Part shown: positions 9,525 to 21,455 of the stretch, in pieces
Numbering within the stretch: position 1 is the first letter of the stretch
Layout: each line of letters opens with the position of its first letter
Assembly (NCBI GenBank): GCA_012862575.1
Contig: BLSF01000021.1
Span: 372,001 to 436,000, forward strand
DNA: 64,000 nt
Origin: Parietichytrium sp. I65-24A
Taxonomy: Eukaryota; Sar; Bigyra; Thraustochytrida; Thraustochytriidae
Direction of reading: 5' to 3'
Position numbers and translations under genes: made by a program
The notes under the pieces: model-generated
What the model was told of the DNA's origin: nothing
Seen by the model: the letters and a program-made list of their open reading frames with translations, nothing else
Databases searched by the model: none

Positions 9525-11942
9525 TCAAGCAACGGTAGCATTGAAAGAGCATGAGACAACGAGTGGGTCGTGATCGGAAGCGCGGTATGGGGAATCGTCG
9601 CGGTAGCCATCTGGCTTGCTCATGCAGGCGTGTGCAGCGTTACTCATGTAGTACAGGAAATCAGTGTAGCTGGTCACCACAGCCTCATCAGAGTTGATGT
9701 GGAGCTCCTGAGCACCAGTGCAGATTGCCTCAAGTTTGGAGTTGACAAAGGCATAATCCAAGGTCGAACGCTTCGAGTCGTAGTTGTAGGAGTATGCATC
9801 TTTAACGTACTTTTGTGCCATGGACACGAATCCAGCGCCAAGGATGCTGACAACAGAGCGCTCCTTGTAGTGGCTGTTGAAGTCTCCAACCATGATGGAG
9901 TATGAGACATTCTTTGCAGCACTCTGCGCAGCAACAAATTCAACCAACTGTTGCGCATGCTTCTGGCGAGTGTATCCACAGCTGCCCTCTCCGGCGAGAA
10001 CATTTGGGGTGCCCTCCGCTTCGTCCTCTTCGCAAGCGCTGCCCTTGGACTTGAGGTGATTAGTGAAGAAATTGACCTTCTCTGCCCCGATGGTGAAGGT
10101 TTGCATGATCGTGTGCCTGCTCTTCAGCTCTGGATTCGTGAACTTGTAGATCACTGGCTCGCCTTCTGGGGTTGCGAATGCCGGCTGATAGATAATTGCA
10201 GATGTGATGGCATCGGTTCCCACAGGATCCACGGTGTCGACGTAAGCGAACTTCTCGGATTTCGCTGCGGTGTTAAGAGCTTCGACGAGAGCTTTCAAGG
10301 TAGCATTGGCACCGTCGTTCTGAATTTCCTGCAGACCAGCGATGACTGGGTCCACAGTCAAAACTGCATTAACAAGCTTGGCCTTTTGAATTTCAAACTC
10401 CTCCGCATTGTTAGCTCCACGGCAGCCTGGCTCAAAGCTGGTGCAGTTGTCACCCAGAGTGGTGAAGAAGTTGAGCATATTCATGCCTGCCAGGCGAACA
10501 GTGGCGTTTCCTCCCGAAATAGCGTTTTCAGGCAGTGAAATATCCAGGGAGCGAGGATTGGAAGAAGAATCAATCGAGCTCGTGATGGAGTCGATCTTTG
10601 AGATGGAAGGGAGGAGAGTCCAAGAGCCGTACTCTGCGCGAATAGCGGTCGTTCCGTCGAGAGCACTTTGAGGGATGGTGTATCCGACGCGGATCGCAGT
10701 TGGGGACGACTTGAGCCATGAAATTGGCGATGGGCACTGAGTGCTATCAGAATCGTCCAAAGTCAGCATGCGAAGAGCATCTTTCGCCGCCTGCTCGACT
10801 GCCGCAGTTCCAGGCTCGGCGACCATTGTCTCTGCGTATGGAATTTCTCCCTGAACGATGTCCATGGATCCATACTTGAGGCCGTAGCTGCCCGCAATGG
10901 TCATGTCATGCGTGAAGGACACCAAAGTGCCGAAGTGCTTGTAGTAATCGTCGAGATCGGACACTGGGAGAGTGAGGGAACGGATGTTGACTGCCTCGCA
11001 CATTGGGATCGAGTTACCCAGAACAACTGGATTGGTAAGGTTGGCTACCGAACAAAGCACCTCAACAGTCTCGGCGGTGAGGGAGGTTTGCGAAATCTGC
11101 GGACTGCCATTGTACGGCTTTGCGATTCCATGGACCTTGATCTTGTCGCCCTCGGAAAACTTGATTGTGCTGTTGCATCCACTGCCGCAGTAGACAAAGA
11201 TACCTTCTCCTTGCTGGCCTCGGTATGGTGTTGCATCGGCGTTCTCTTTGGTCTCCTGGATGAAGAATCCCTTCTTGCTGTTTTCACGGGAGTCGACGGT
11301 GACAATACCCTCGACGGTGACAATGCCAGAAATGTAGGGGCCGCCTGTCGTCAAGAAGTACTCATTGATCTTTGGGATAGGAAACGGTCTTGGCACGCAA
11401 TCCCCAAAGTTGGCTTCGGTGGCGGTCTTCACTCCCACGCAAGTAGCGAATGGTTTGTAGATGGTCACGGTAACGACAGGAACACAGCTGTACTCTCCGT
11501 TTGCGCAGTTAACCAAGCCCATGGTTCCCACCAAGGCGCCGAGCATTGGGTTCTCCTGGCCAAAGTAGGAAGCGGCAGCAATAGTCGATGCCATTTGGAG
11601 AGACTTGCGACTGGTGAGGGAGGCCGAGGAAGTATCTTTTTCGTCAGCGATCTTCAAAAAGGATTCAAGGTTCAGCTTGGCCACGTTGTCCTCCATTTTG
11701 TACACCTCCGTGCTGTTGACCACAACATCAGCAGTGTACTGAACAAACACTGTGTAGGAGGAAGATTGGGTATGCTCGACCACAATGTTCGTGTAGACCG
11801 AGTCGAGCGCGGCATTGTCGACTATCTCGAATTTGGTCAAGTCACCATGAGTGAACGTAAAATTCGTGTCCAAAGTGCAAGCAGCTGCGGAGCGTTGCAC
11901 CGCAAGGGCAAGCGCCACACTTCCAACAGCAACGGCCTTCAT
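9525..11942 (-). CDS. Secreted ExeM/NucH-like endonuclease/exonuclease/phosphatase-fold nuclease
   Basis: 805 aa, single exon. A clear signal peptide covers residues 1-20 (VAVGSVALALAV then Ala-x-Ala). Residues about 200-310 form an OB-fold-like domain typical of ExeM/YhcR-type nucleases (GIVTVEGIVT...GFFIQE...GIFVYCG). The C-terminal 330 residues are the EEP nuclease domain: NMLNFF, LQEIQN (catalytic Glu), NHLKSKG, GDFNSH (Asp/Asn) and ASDHDPLVV (Asp-His). Many N-glycosylation sequons and paired Cys fit an extracellular protein. It probably degrades environmental DNA for phosphate and nucleosides. The domain order is the bacterial one, which suggests acquisition from bacteria or retention in algal/protist lineages; codon use looks like its neighbours. 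Confidence 0.88.
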   Translation of the reverse strand: MKAVAVGSVALALAVQRSAAACTLDTNFTFTHGDLTKFEIVDNAALDSVYTNIVVEHTQSSSYTVFVQYTADVVVNSTEVYKMEDNVAKLNLESFLKIADEKDTSSASLTSRKSLQMASTIAAASYFGQENPMLGALVGTMGLVNCANGEYSCVPVVTVTIYKPFATCVGVKTATEANFGDCVPRPFPIPKINEYFLTTGGPYISGIVTVEGIVTVDSRENSKKGFFIQETKENADATPYRGQQGEGIFVYCGSGCNSTIKFSEGDKIKVHGIAKPYNGSPQISQTSLTAETVEVLCSVANLTNPVVLGNSIPMCEAVNIRSLTLPVSDLDDYYKHFGTLVSFTHDMTIAGSYGLKYGSMDIVQGEIPYAETMVAEPGTAAVEQAAKDALRMLTLDDSDSTQCPSPISWLKSSPTAIRVGYTIPQSALDGTTAIRAEYGSWTLLPSISKIDSITSSIDSSSNPRSLDISLPENAISGGNATVRLAGMNMLNFFTTLGDNCTSFEPGCRGANNAEEFEIQKAKLVNAVLTVDPVIAGLQEIQNDGANATLKALVEALNTAAKSEKFAYVDTVDPVGTDAITSAIIYQPAFATPEGEPVIYKFTNPELKSRHTIMQTFTIGAEKVNFFTNHLKSKGSACEEDEAEGTPNVLAGEGSCGYTRQKHAQQLVEFVAAQSAAKNVSYSIMVGDFNSHYKERSVVSILGAGFVSMAQKYVKDAYSYNYDSKRSTLDYAFVNSKLEAICTGAQELHINSDEAVVTSYTDFLYYMSNAAHACMSKPDGYRDDSPYRASDHDPLVVSCSFNATVA

Positions 11943-14900
11943 TTTCCACTTTCAAAATCCAACACGAGATGCAATCTCTGCTCAAGATTCCTTCCTCCCT
12001 TGTTTCCACCGGGGCGCGGGATAGGGAACTGCCGGCTTTGCATCAAACCGCTGCCTTTCTTTGTGCCCTGGCGACCCCACTCCGCCTACTACTAGTATCC
12101 TTCCCCCCATGCGCTAGCCGCCGTCGCTAGGACGCTCGGTCACTCTCCAGTAGCAACGTAAAGTACTTCTCCCTCTCTCACTCACTCTCTCTCAGCACTC
12201 TCTCTCTCTGCCTCTCTCTCGACATCTGGTGTGCACTTGCGACTAACAAACACATGGATGTTCTGCAGAGCTAACAGCTAGCACGAGGGAGGAGTTGGGA
12301 TGGCAGAGGAGGGGGGAGGGGAAGAGGGGGGGCGATGGAGGGATAGAGGGATAGAGGTAGAAAGGAAAGCTCTGTCGTGGTGTGCGCCCCCGAAGTACTG
12401 AGTACTGCAAAAACTGCAAAAGCGAAAGATTGTGTCAGACAACCCGCGACTCCACGAACAGTCTGCAGTCTGCGTAAACTGCCAAACAAATTCAAACAAA
12501 AATAAACAGGCCGCGGACAGGACCTCCTGCCCCAGGCATGCATGCATGGCAGTTGTTCTTTCAATCTTTCCATCCTTCAATCTCTCTCTCATTCTTTCAT
12601 CCAATCGCCCCGCTCTCGCTTTTGCAAGTGTGGAAGGAAAGCATTACAACCGCTCGCGCTCCGAGTGCCGGAATCGAGAAGGTACTGAGTACTCTACTCA
12701 GCTCCAGTACAGGGCACTCCAGATAACAGCTGCTCGCAATCTGTCAGTGTGATGTGTGATGTGTACTNCTCTCTCTCAGCACTCTCTCTCTCTGCCTCTC
12801 TCTCGACATCTGGTGTGCACTTGCGACTAACAAACACATGGATGTTCTGCAGAGCTAACAGCTAGCACGAGGGAGCAGATGGGATGGCAGAGGAGGGGGG
12901 AGGGGAAGAGGGGGGGCGATGGAGGGATAGAGGGATAGAGGTAGAAAGGAAAGCTCTGTCGTGGTGTGTGCCCCCGAAGTACTGAGTACTGCAAAAACTG
13001 CAAAAGCGAAAGATTGTGTCAGACAACCCGCGACTCCACGAACAGTCTGCAGTCTGCGTAAACTGCCAAACAAATTCAAACAAAAATAAACAGGCCGCGG
13101 ACAGGACCTCCTGCCCCAGGCATGCATGCATGGCAGTTGTTCTTTCAATCTTTCCATGCTTCAATCTCTCTCTCATTCTTTCATGCAATCGCCCCGCTCT
13201 CGCTTTTGCAAGTGTGGAAGGAAAGCATTACAACCGCTCGCGCTCCGAGTGCCGGAATCGAGAAGGTACTGAGTACTCTACTCAGCTCCAGTACAGGGCA
13301 CTGCAGATCACAGCTGCTCGCAATCTGTCAGTGTGATGTGTGATGTGTACTAGTACTGTCACTGCTCAAGAGAAAGAGCTCCTACACTCGTACCGTCAGT
13401 CTTCCTTGGTCTGCAACTTCACTTGCCTCTGGAAAGTGGCAGCTGCCAGCAAGGACGCCAGCCGCACACCAAACAAACACATCAACTCCGGTTTAATCTA
13501 TTTGTGTATTTGATTTGATTAATGTGACTGTGAAATGCCATCGGCCACTTCCGACTTTACGAACAAAAAGCGGGAGCTCGCACGGGAGCACCCAAAGTTT
13601 CGTGTTGCAGTTGTTCAATTAATCTTGATTGACTGAAATGAATTCTACATTGTCAACGTCTGTGAAATCTGTGAATCAAGTATTGACTGTGTACGAAACA
13701 CTCACAGTGACTAAGGTTACTAGCTAGCACGTTTCGAGTTCACGGCCATGTTCCGAGTGAGTGGCGAGAAAATAGACTATTCGCTATTCACCAGATAGGA
13801 GTAGAGTGCATTCTAGCTCGTCATTTGCTTTTCTGTGTCAGTTGTGGTCTCTCTGAGTTCTGAGTTCTGATTGACAGTACAGCAACTTTTGTTTTCATTT
13901 GTAAGATTGGAAATGATCATACTCCTGGTGCTATCTGTGCTTTTATGAGATGTGAATGCTAATGTAAATGTAAATGTCAATGTGATCGCCCTTGCCGTGG
14001 ACAAGTAAGAGCTAATAATACTTGGTGAATTCACTGTCTGCGAGTCATGGCGCCATTTTGTTTCTTTATCCAGTTGTGAAAATGAACGAACCACTGTCAG
14101 TAACTTACCGCAAGAGCTCACGGTAATCCACGGACAAAGCGTGTTGTCGCAATGAGAGGATACCTTTTGATTTATAATTACAATTTACAATTTATGTTCA
14201 TTGAGTTCGAACTTGAAAACGAAAGACGAAAAACGCAGGAACAATGTTTTGTCACATAAGCGATCCAAGAGTTCAAGTGCTTGTGACTTGTGTCATGAAT
14301 TGGCACTTGACAAGGAAGATGCCACTCGGGGAAGGGCAGGACATGGCAGAGAAGGGAAGGGAGGCTGTTGGCCCAAGGCTTGCTTGTCCGGAGACACAGT
14401 GAATGTGAGTCCACAAAACAAAACAAAAAAGAAAGTGACGCAAAGATCCTTCCTCGCAGCCTCTGCACGCTAGGTACCTTCTCCTGTAGCTTTCCCCCTT
14501 TTCATTCCTCTTGGCGATGGCGAACCACTGGCACCACCTTTTCCGCTTCCCAGTGAGCCGTGAGCAGTGAGCACAGTCACGAAGTACTTGCGTGCTAGCA
14601 GACAGAAGAGCCCCTCCGTTTCCTCGCCTCACTCATTATCACCCTCTGGGAGCTGGGAGCGAGGGCACTGTAGCTACTAGTCCTTGAGTATACTGTGAGA
14701 CCCAACATTCTCGGCAACTTTCAACTTTCTGCTCTGGTGCATGCGCTACGCTGGGAATGTAATACCTGTAGCATCCACCACCCGCACACCCACTCACACC
14801 CACGGCGAGTCACTGCACGCGCTCCTGCCTCTGCTGGAACACTGGAACAGAACGTCGAGCCAAGCTGCCAGGATGGTGTTTGCAATGGACGCCAAAGATG

Positions 14901-17373
14901 TCAACAAAGATAACAAAGAACAGAAAAGGAACAAGCTGAATCAAACGAACATGGTCAAGCCCAGACTGCATGACCTCTCCTCTCCTCTCTCTCTCTCTCC
15001 ATTGGAGCACAAATCTTGTGTTTTCTGCGCTCCGAAGCCGCGCCCCGGTGTGCTCAGGTCAACTTTCTTAAACCTCTTACTGCTGGCACTGACTGTGAGA
15101 AAGTCTACAACATTGTTTGCATGTCTTGCCGTGCCCCTCGGACGCGTTCTCGACTCGAACAATTTAAAATCTCTGCTTTAAGTTTGCGCAACAGCTCGTT
15201 ACAAGCTGACACAGAGCTGGCGGGCTAACTCCATGCCGGCACAGGTCAGTCGTGCATGTGTGCAGCTCCGTGAATTAATTAACAAGGCGAAGATGAATGC
15301 GCTGGCAAAGAATCTGGCAGCATCGACGTCGTGACCCCGTCCAAAAAGGAAGGTATGGTACTGGTACCCAGCACTCACGACCGGTGCCACTTTTCGGGTA
15401 GTTCTCGGCGCATTTTGTTTGCTGCTTTGTGTTTCCTGAGAGACCCGTCTAGAGCAAATGCAGCTCCGCTCACGCAGGGATTGTACGTGTGCTATTGCGC
15501 GCTTGGCTTTGCTAACCTCGCCGTCGTCTGTGCGGCGCTAAATAACTTCCATGACGCGGCTGAAAATGCTGAACGGCTCGATTTGGAAAAAGCAAGAACA
15601 AAGCTTAGTCGAAAGCGGCATCGTCAGCACAGAAATGGCACGCTTTCTGCGGCAAGTCCGAGAGACAGTCTCGTGCACCTCACCGAGGAACTCTTACGTG
15701 TCTTCACCGTCAAAATACATTTGCGAGAGATGAAACGAACCTGGGGATGAAAGAGCTCTCGGACGTTGTTCCGGTAACGAACGCAAGCCACATGGCCTGA
15801 CTCGCGGAGTTGACAGAAACGGGAGCGAATGTTGGAGACTAAAAGTTCGGATCCGGATCACAATCCAAGACGGCTGCAAGACATGAAAAAACAATAAGAC
15901 TCAACGACACGGGAACCAAAGCCTTGCCCGCGGCGTTGAAACTTCGAGCGGGTCTGGCCGCACGCGGCAATCTTCAGTTCGAAAGTTGCTGCTCATTCGA
16001 TTCAATTCCGGCGCCAAGAACCGGATTATTGACCAGAATGACGTTCCCCAACTGTTGATTGATTGAAAAGCTTCGTTCAGGCAGGCCAGCGTGGCTTTCT
16101 CTCAGAATTACGAAATGGTTCAATACAAACGGTGCGGCCTGAAGCATGGTGTGTTCCATCGATTCAGCGTGCACGTGTCACTCGCTCAAAACATGCACCA
16201 AACTTACCAAGCATCGTCCCTTCAATGTAGTATCGTGGTAACTGAGTACGGTCCGCACCATCGGACCAGAACGGCAGAAACAGACGGCTATTTAAGCAAA
16301 GCTTATTGCGGTCGACTGTCGAGCGTCCTCTGAGTGTACTCGTGTACACCTTTCTATTTGCGCTCGTGTTTGATAACAGAATCTCTGTCGCTGGTGCGTC
16401 AAATTTCGTCAAAACAGTGAAAAAAATGTAAACCTTTCAATAGTGAAAACTGTTAACCGGCACTTACCAAATCATTACCCTTCGAGCCATACCACTCCTA
16501 TTAATAAGTCGTTTAAAAAAAACGCCTGCCTCTCGGCAAAATACTCGCGTCGGTACAACATTTCCAGGAAGCTCGTCTCGGGAATATATAGCAGTTCTTT
16601 TTGTTCCAGAGCAATCGTCTGGGTTGCCGTCGAGAAAGTTTCCCCGCTGACCACTCTGCGAGGGTTCCTTTACGTTCATTTTGTTCTCTACCCTCTTGCT
16701 ACTCCACCCAGTACCACGTTCAAAATTGACCCTGGACTAGTCTCTTCAGTAGAGAATCAAGTGTCTCCGCGTACACCTCGCGTACGCCACCGCGGTACGC
16801 GTTGCTGTCTTGTGAGGGGTTACTCCTTCTGCGGTGAGCAGTTGCAACGCACACGGATCAGGAGGGCGGTCGCGGCAAAGGGGTGCAGAGAAAGAGAAAG
16901 GCTTTGCGCACCAAGATTAGAATATATCGAATCCAGAAAAAAAATATAGGGACTGAAAAAGGAAAGCGAATCGGAAGTGTCCCAGACGATTTTCGGCGAT
17001 CGATTTCTTCACTGATTTCTCTCACTTGGTGCGGGGACACGGGAACACGGGGACAATTGTTGAAAGGATCAGAGGAAAGTGTCGGTAGAACGAAAAGTTG
17101 ATTGCTGCTCGTTTATAATACTAGAGTTGGCGTGGCACGGTATTCAGAGTTGCAATCATTTCGAGCTGAGCTGCAAGAGCATCTTTGGAGATTTTGCACT
17201 GAGGATTCTACGATTGGAGCCAATCGGCTGAAAAACCTACTCGGAAGGCAAAGGAGAGCGTGAAAGCCTTTTTCAAAGCTCCTGTTGCTCGTGCACACCT
17301 TGTTGATTCAGGTTGTGTCTGGTGCTGGGCCTCGGCGTGGGCTGCGAAAAGGCGGGTCCGTAAAATTGAGGAG
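11943..17373. other. Long stretch without a supported gene
   Basis: About 5.4 kb. It includes CT-rich leader sequence upstream of the nuclease gene, the 584-bp tandem duplication at 12185-13352, and about 4 kb of unique sequence up to the Chk2-like kinase gene. A GTACTCG word lies at 16336-16342. Short frames (for example 14741-15181, 15331-15750, 16443-16949) have no recognisable domains and no support from overlapping paralogues. I see no transposase, reverse transcriptase or terminal repeat. Confidence 0.45.
12185..13352. repeat. 584-bp tandem duplication with an N at the junction
   Basis: Unit 1 spans 12185-12768 and unit 2 12769-13352, offset exactly 584 bp. The units differ at only about seven positions that I can see (for example GAGGAGTTGG versus GAGCAGATGG, and GTGCGCC versus GTGTGCC). 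The base at 12768, at the unit junction, is N. The two copies therefore may be a true recent duplication or two alleles joined end to end by the assembler. Confidence 0.95.
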
Positions 17374-19410
17374 ATGCTCCCCTCATTGCACTCGTTTGAC
17401 GACGGCGAACTCGATTTCACGGGTAGCCAGCACTTCACCCCAACACAAGCCACGCAACCCGTGAACTGTTCCCAAGACGATGCAAGTGTGAGCGAAGAGG
17501 AGCATGTCGAAGAGGAAGGACCGGCGGCATGGGGTCGGCTGGAGCACACGGACCGAAGCGCTCTGCGGGATGAGCCCGCAATAGCGCTGACGGACAGTGA
17601 ATTCAACATCGGGCGTGGCAGAAGCTCGCATCTAAAGCTGAATGATGGCTCGATCAGCAACCTTCAATGCAAGGTGTATCTTGAAGGGAAAACAGTATTT
17701 GTGAAAGATCCTGGCAGCTCAAATGGGACCTTTTTGAATGGCACGAAACGAATCACTGCGAATAAAGCATACGAACTGCGAGATGGCGACACAATATCGT
17801 TTGTGCGTGCAAAGCCTCCTGTTCAGGAGAAATCTAATCGCAAAGTCAAGTCCTGGTACGAGCTCAAATTCTTTAATTTGTCGGAACCTGCACAAGACGA
17901 AGATCTTCCTGGCGAGACGAGCGCATCTTGCAACCGGGAGAATGGAGATTTACCCTCGCTCTCACAGGAACTGAGCAAAAAGTACACCATCGTGGGAGAG
18001 TTGGGCAGTGGCACCTTCGCAACAGTTTACAAAATGATCAACAAAAAGACCAAAGAGGAGGTGGCGGTAAAGATCATTGGGAAAAAGCAGTTTGCCCTTG
18101 CTTCCTCTCGACTGAGCGAGCAATTGAACGAAGCACGGGTGATGCGAAAACTTAGTCACCCTGGTGTAGCGCGGCTTTTCGAGATCGACGAAAATGACGA
18201 GGCGATTTTCCTCGTCATGGAGCTCTACGAAGGTGGGGAGCTCTTCGACCGCATAGTTCAAAAGAACGGGTACAATGACCAAGACGCCAAGGCCGTCATA
18301 CGCAACATTCTCGAGGCTGTTGCCTATTTACATGGCATGGATATTGTCCATCGCGATCTCAAACCGGAAAACATCATGTTAGTCAGCAAAGATGACGACG
18401 TCACGATCAAGCTTGTCGACTTTGGGATTGCCAAGGAAGCACGTGGTGGAAGAGCCACATTTTGTGGGACCATGGACTATGTTGCCCCGGAAGTTTTGCA
18501 GAGGAGAGATACAGTGAGGGGACTTGGCAGATATGGCAAAGGCGCCGACGTGTGGAGCGTAGGGGTCGTCGCTTTTGTCCTGATGAACATGCGGTCTCTT
18601 TACGACGATCAGAAGTCGCTCGACGTGCATGCCATGGGAAGGGTAGTGATTGAATCGATTCGCAACTCCAAAAAAATGACCCCGCTGGCCAAGGACTTCG
18701 TGCTATGCTTGCTGGAAATTAACGAGCGGAAACGATTGACGGTGGAGGCGGCCCTCAACCATCCCTGGCTCGCTCCAACGGACGCGTCTACTGAGGAGAT
18801 TTCTAGTTTTATAGATTCCACTCCGGCGTCAGTCCCAGACCGTGCCTCAGTTTTGGGCACAGCCATTGAAACGGAGGGTTCTTTAGACCTTCGGAGCAGC
18901 AGTCAACTCTTGCCGCAATTCACATACGAAGAAGTCGATGTGATGACTCCGTGCCCTTCAGAGGGTCCGCGGTTTCACTCGTCGTCCTCTACATCGATTG
19001 TAAGCTACACTGCCCAGAACGGACCCGAGGGCGTGGATCAGGGGGCCTTAGACGCATCATCAGTCCAGAGAACCCCTTGCGATGGGTTTAAGAGCGCAAA
19101 AAGGCAGCGCGAAGGTGCCGACGACCGGAATGGGGAGCAGCCTGCAACACCAAAGGTCGCTACTGGCGAAAACGGCGCTCCAGCTCTCAAGCAGCAACCA
19201 AGTATTCAAGATCTCTCCGACATACCCCCTCCTCTCGTCATGAGCCCTTACTCCATCCCCTTGAGGGCCGCCAACACGGCCGAAGTAGAAATCATCGAAG
19301 GCCTGCTCCCCCCTGGCAAGAGGCTTATGGTGAGTGCTTCGCAGTCCACGGTGCCAAGCGAGGGCGGCATTGATGACGTCTCGGCGCAATTAAATAGCAG
19401 AGTCGGTTAA
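17374..19410 (+). CDS. FHA-domain Ser/Thr kinase, Chk2/Rad53-like
   Basis: 678 aa. It begins with an SQ/TQ cluster (Ser18-Gln, Thr24-Gln, Thr27-Gln, Ser33-Gln within 16 residues), the typical target of ATM/ATR kinases. The FHA domain is at about residues 65-145, with IGRGRSSH and the phospho-Thr-binding SSNGTFLNG. The protein kinase domain at about 203-465 has GSGTFATVY, VAVKII, HRDLKPEN (Asp328), DFG (Asp349) and the activation segment TFCGTMDYVAPE, all intact. The C-terminal 210 residues are disordered, with a Lys/Arg patch near SAKRQRE. FHA plus CaMK-like kinase plus SQ/TQ cluster is the DNA-damage checkpoint effector layout. The reading frame is open for 38 codons upstream but without an ATG. 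Confidence 0.92.
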   Translation: MLPSLHSFDDGELDFTGSQHFTPTQATQPVNCSQDDASVSEEEHVEEEGPAAWGRLEHTDRSALRDEPAIALTDSEFNIGRGRSSHLKLNDGSISNLQCKVYLEGKTVFVKDPGSSNGTFLNGTKRITANKAYELRDGDTISFVRAKPPVQEKSNRKVKSWYELKFFNLSEPAQDEDLPGETSASCNRENGDLPSLSQELSKKYTIVGELGSGTFATVYKMINKKTKEEVAVKIIGKKQFALASSRLSEQLNEARVMRKLSHPGVARLFEIDENDEAIFLVMELYEGGELFDRIVQKNGYNDQDAKAVIRNILEAVAYLHGMDIVHRDLKPENIMLVSKDDDVTIKLVDFGIAKEARGGRATFCGTMDYVAPEVLQRRDTVRGLGRYGKGADVWSVGVVAFVLMNMRSLYDDQKSLDVHAMGRVVIESIRNSKKMTPLAKDFVLCLLEINERKRLTVEAALNHPWLAPTDASTEEISSFIDSTPASVPDRASVLGTAIETEGSLDLRSSSQLLPQFTYEEVDVMTPCPSEGPRFHSSSSTSIVSYTAQNGPEGVDQGALDASSVQRTPCDGFKSAKRQREGADDRNGEQPATPKVATGENGAPALKQQPSIQDLSDIPPPLVMSPYSIPLRAANTAEVEIIEGLLPPGKRLMVSASQSTVPSEGGIDDVSAQLNSRVG

Positions 19411-19702
19411 GCCGAAATGGAAACAAACGCAAAGTGTATCTATCATCTACAAATTTTCAATGTTGTTCTTGTAAGTCCTTAATCAATCCCCTGTTTTTTA
19501 GCATCTTTTCTTTTAAAATTGACTGGTCAACAAAGATCAGGCCGTTCTGAGCCTCGTTCGAAAAGAGACATTGTACGGAGTTGCTAAATATTTTCCAAGC
19601 AGCAAAAACTCATTCGAAGCGGTTTATAACCAATTGTAGGGGACATGACGGCGGAAAAGAAAAGCGAGGATCGTGTGTGCCCCGCCTTTCCACGGAGAAG
19701 AT
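19411..19702. other. Intergenic, convergent 3' ends
   Basis: Separates the stops of the kinase gene (+) and the TRAPPC13-like gene (-). Nothing else seen. Confidence 0.5.
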
Positions 19703-20075
19703 TCAAAGACACTCCAGCATTGACGACGCAGTGCAACAGTCGTGCATGGCTGGGTCTAGCACAGTTACATGAAATGGCTCCTTTATTGCGATGGTGTCAC
19801 CCGTAGCCTTATCGTAAAGAAACACTGCCTCAGACAAGTTGACATGCCCGGAACGCAGTGCTTGAAATTGGACGGGGATGCAAACCGTTCCATCGTCGCG
19901 GGTTAACTTTCCAAAGCTGAGGTATGAGCAGAGCGGGATGACCTTTGGTGCGTCGCCGCACTCTTCAAGAGGCATGATCACGTACAAATCCTATGGAAAC
20001 AGACACGGATGTGAGTCTTCTACAGTGTCGCCTGGGAAAACAAAAACTTCACACACAATAAATAGAGAATGGGGG

Positions 20076-20106
<31 letters not shown>

Positions 20107-21455
20107 GAACTTACCGGCATAGTGGTACCGCGGTTGCTCACCTGGATGTTAATCTCAAAGACTTGTCCGCTGGCTATTGTGACAAGCTCTGTGCCCAAAG
20201 TGCTCTGAGATGAGCTGTGTACGAGTCGGGCCACAATGTAGTCCAGAATACCGCTGTCAAACGACCACTCCACACGGTGTTTGCCGCGCACATCAGTAAG
20301 GCAGACGTCAGAGCTCCAGGTGACGGTAGCGATGGAGTTATACTTGCTGCCCAAGTTGTAATAGCGATTCTCCGAAGATAACCGAGATCTGGACTCAGCG
20401 TCCCAAAGCTCCTCGGAGGCATCCTCGCTCACGGCAAAGTCCGAAAGCATAAAGCACACCGAGTGCCTCTCACCCGGTGAGAGCTGGCAGGGCAGCGTCC
20501 AGCGACCCACTCGAGAGACGTTGATCTTGACCGGCAGCGTGGTGAACGTGTGCAGCGTGAGGTCCTTGAGCGTAAGCGTTACCTGGTCGTGCACGTTCTC
20601 GCAACACACCTCCACGAAGCATTTGCCGTCCACCTGCTTGCTCCGCGAGCGAATGGCCAGGCAACTGGCCTTGACGAGTCGCTTGGTCACCTTGAGCGTC
20701 TGGCTGCTCACGGACTGATCAAGCTCGTTGTGCGCCAGCACCCGTTGCGCGTCGGGCAGAATACCTGCAAGACCGAACCTGTCTGTCTCTCTTTGCGCCG
20801 CCAGCGTCATCTCCGCAGCCGCGTGCGCCACTTGAGTCCTGGCGCCAGCAGATTTGAGCCTGCAGTACACCTCCAGCACCACGGCACCCGAGCCGCTCGA
20901 TCCATCTGCCCCGCCTTTGCTCGCGCTCGCAGCAGGGACGTCGACCTGCACATAGTACACCGCCGCCGCGCGCCCGAATAGCTCATCCAACTTGGCGCAC
21001 TCATCGTCATTGTCATCTTGACCATCTCCTTCTTCATCGCCATTCTCGTCTGCGCCATTCTCTTCCTTCTTGGCCTGCCTCTGTGTCGCGCTGCTGGGCT
21101 GGCGCGGGCATAACATCGCCGAGCTCACTCTGCATCCTCCATCCGCTGCGTTCACCACCACCTCCAGCGCACGCAGCCTCCGTCTCAGCGCCGGGTCCGC
21201 TCCTGTCGCCAGCTCCAGCGCCACGAACAGCGTGGCCTGCTCCCCTGACAGCACGAACGAGCGCTCCAGCTCCTTGTCATTCTTGTCGATCTTGTCATTC
21301 TTTTCGATCTTGTCGATCTTGTCCGAGTGGTGATCTGCCGCGTGCGTGGTGCGCACGTGCTCTGGCGCGAGCCCGAACCGTCTTGCCGCGGCCACCGAGA
21401 GACGGCTGCACGCGGGGAGGATCACGCGCGCGCGCGCAAAGTCCTGCAGATCCAT
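19703..21455 (-). CDS. TRAPPC13-like trafficking protein (two exons)
   Basis: Exon 1 is 20115-21455 and exon 2 is 19703-19990, spliced through a GTAAG...ATAG intron (19991-20114) that contains a (GAAA)n run; the join is in phase and gives TMP-DLYVIMP. The product is 542 aa from ATG 21455. It is mostly beta-strand, with a hydrophilic Glu/Asp-rich insert near residues 115-150. The C-terminal part (FEINIQVSNRG, IMPLEE, ...GHVNLSEAVFLYDKATG) resembles the Ig-like C-terminus of TRAPPC13, a TRAPP II/III tether subunit in Golgi and autophagy traffic. Similarity is weak by eye and another arrestin-like or adaptor-type beta-sandwich protein is possible. A (CTTA)n repeat lies about 70-95 bp upstream of the ATG. 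Confidence 0.5.

Noticed and set aside
10908-12095. 395-codon plus-strand open frame opposite the nuclease
   Set aside because: Antisense shadow of the nuclease gene, with no recognisable domain and running into the leader.
14741-15181. 146-codon plus-strand frame in the long gene-poor region
   Set aside because: Overlaps a competing minus-strand frame, contains CT-repeat translation and no domain.
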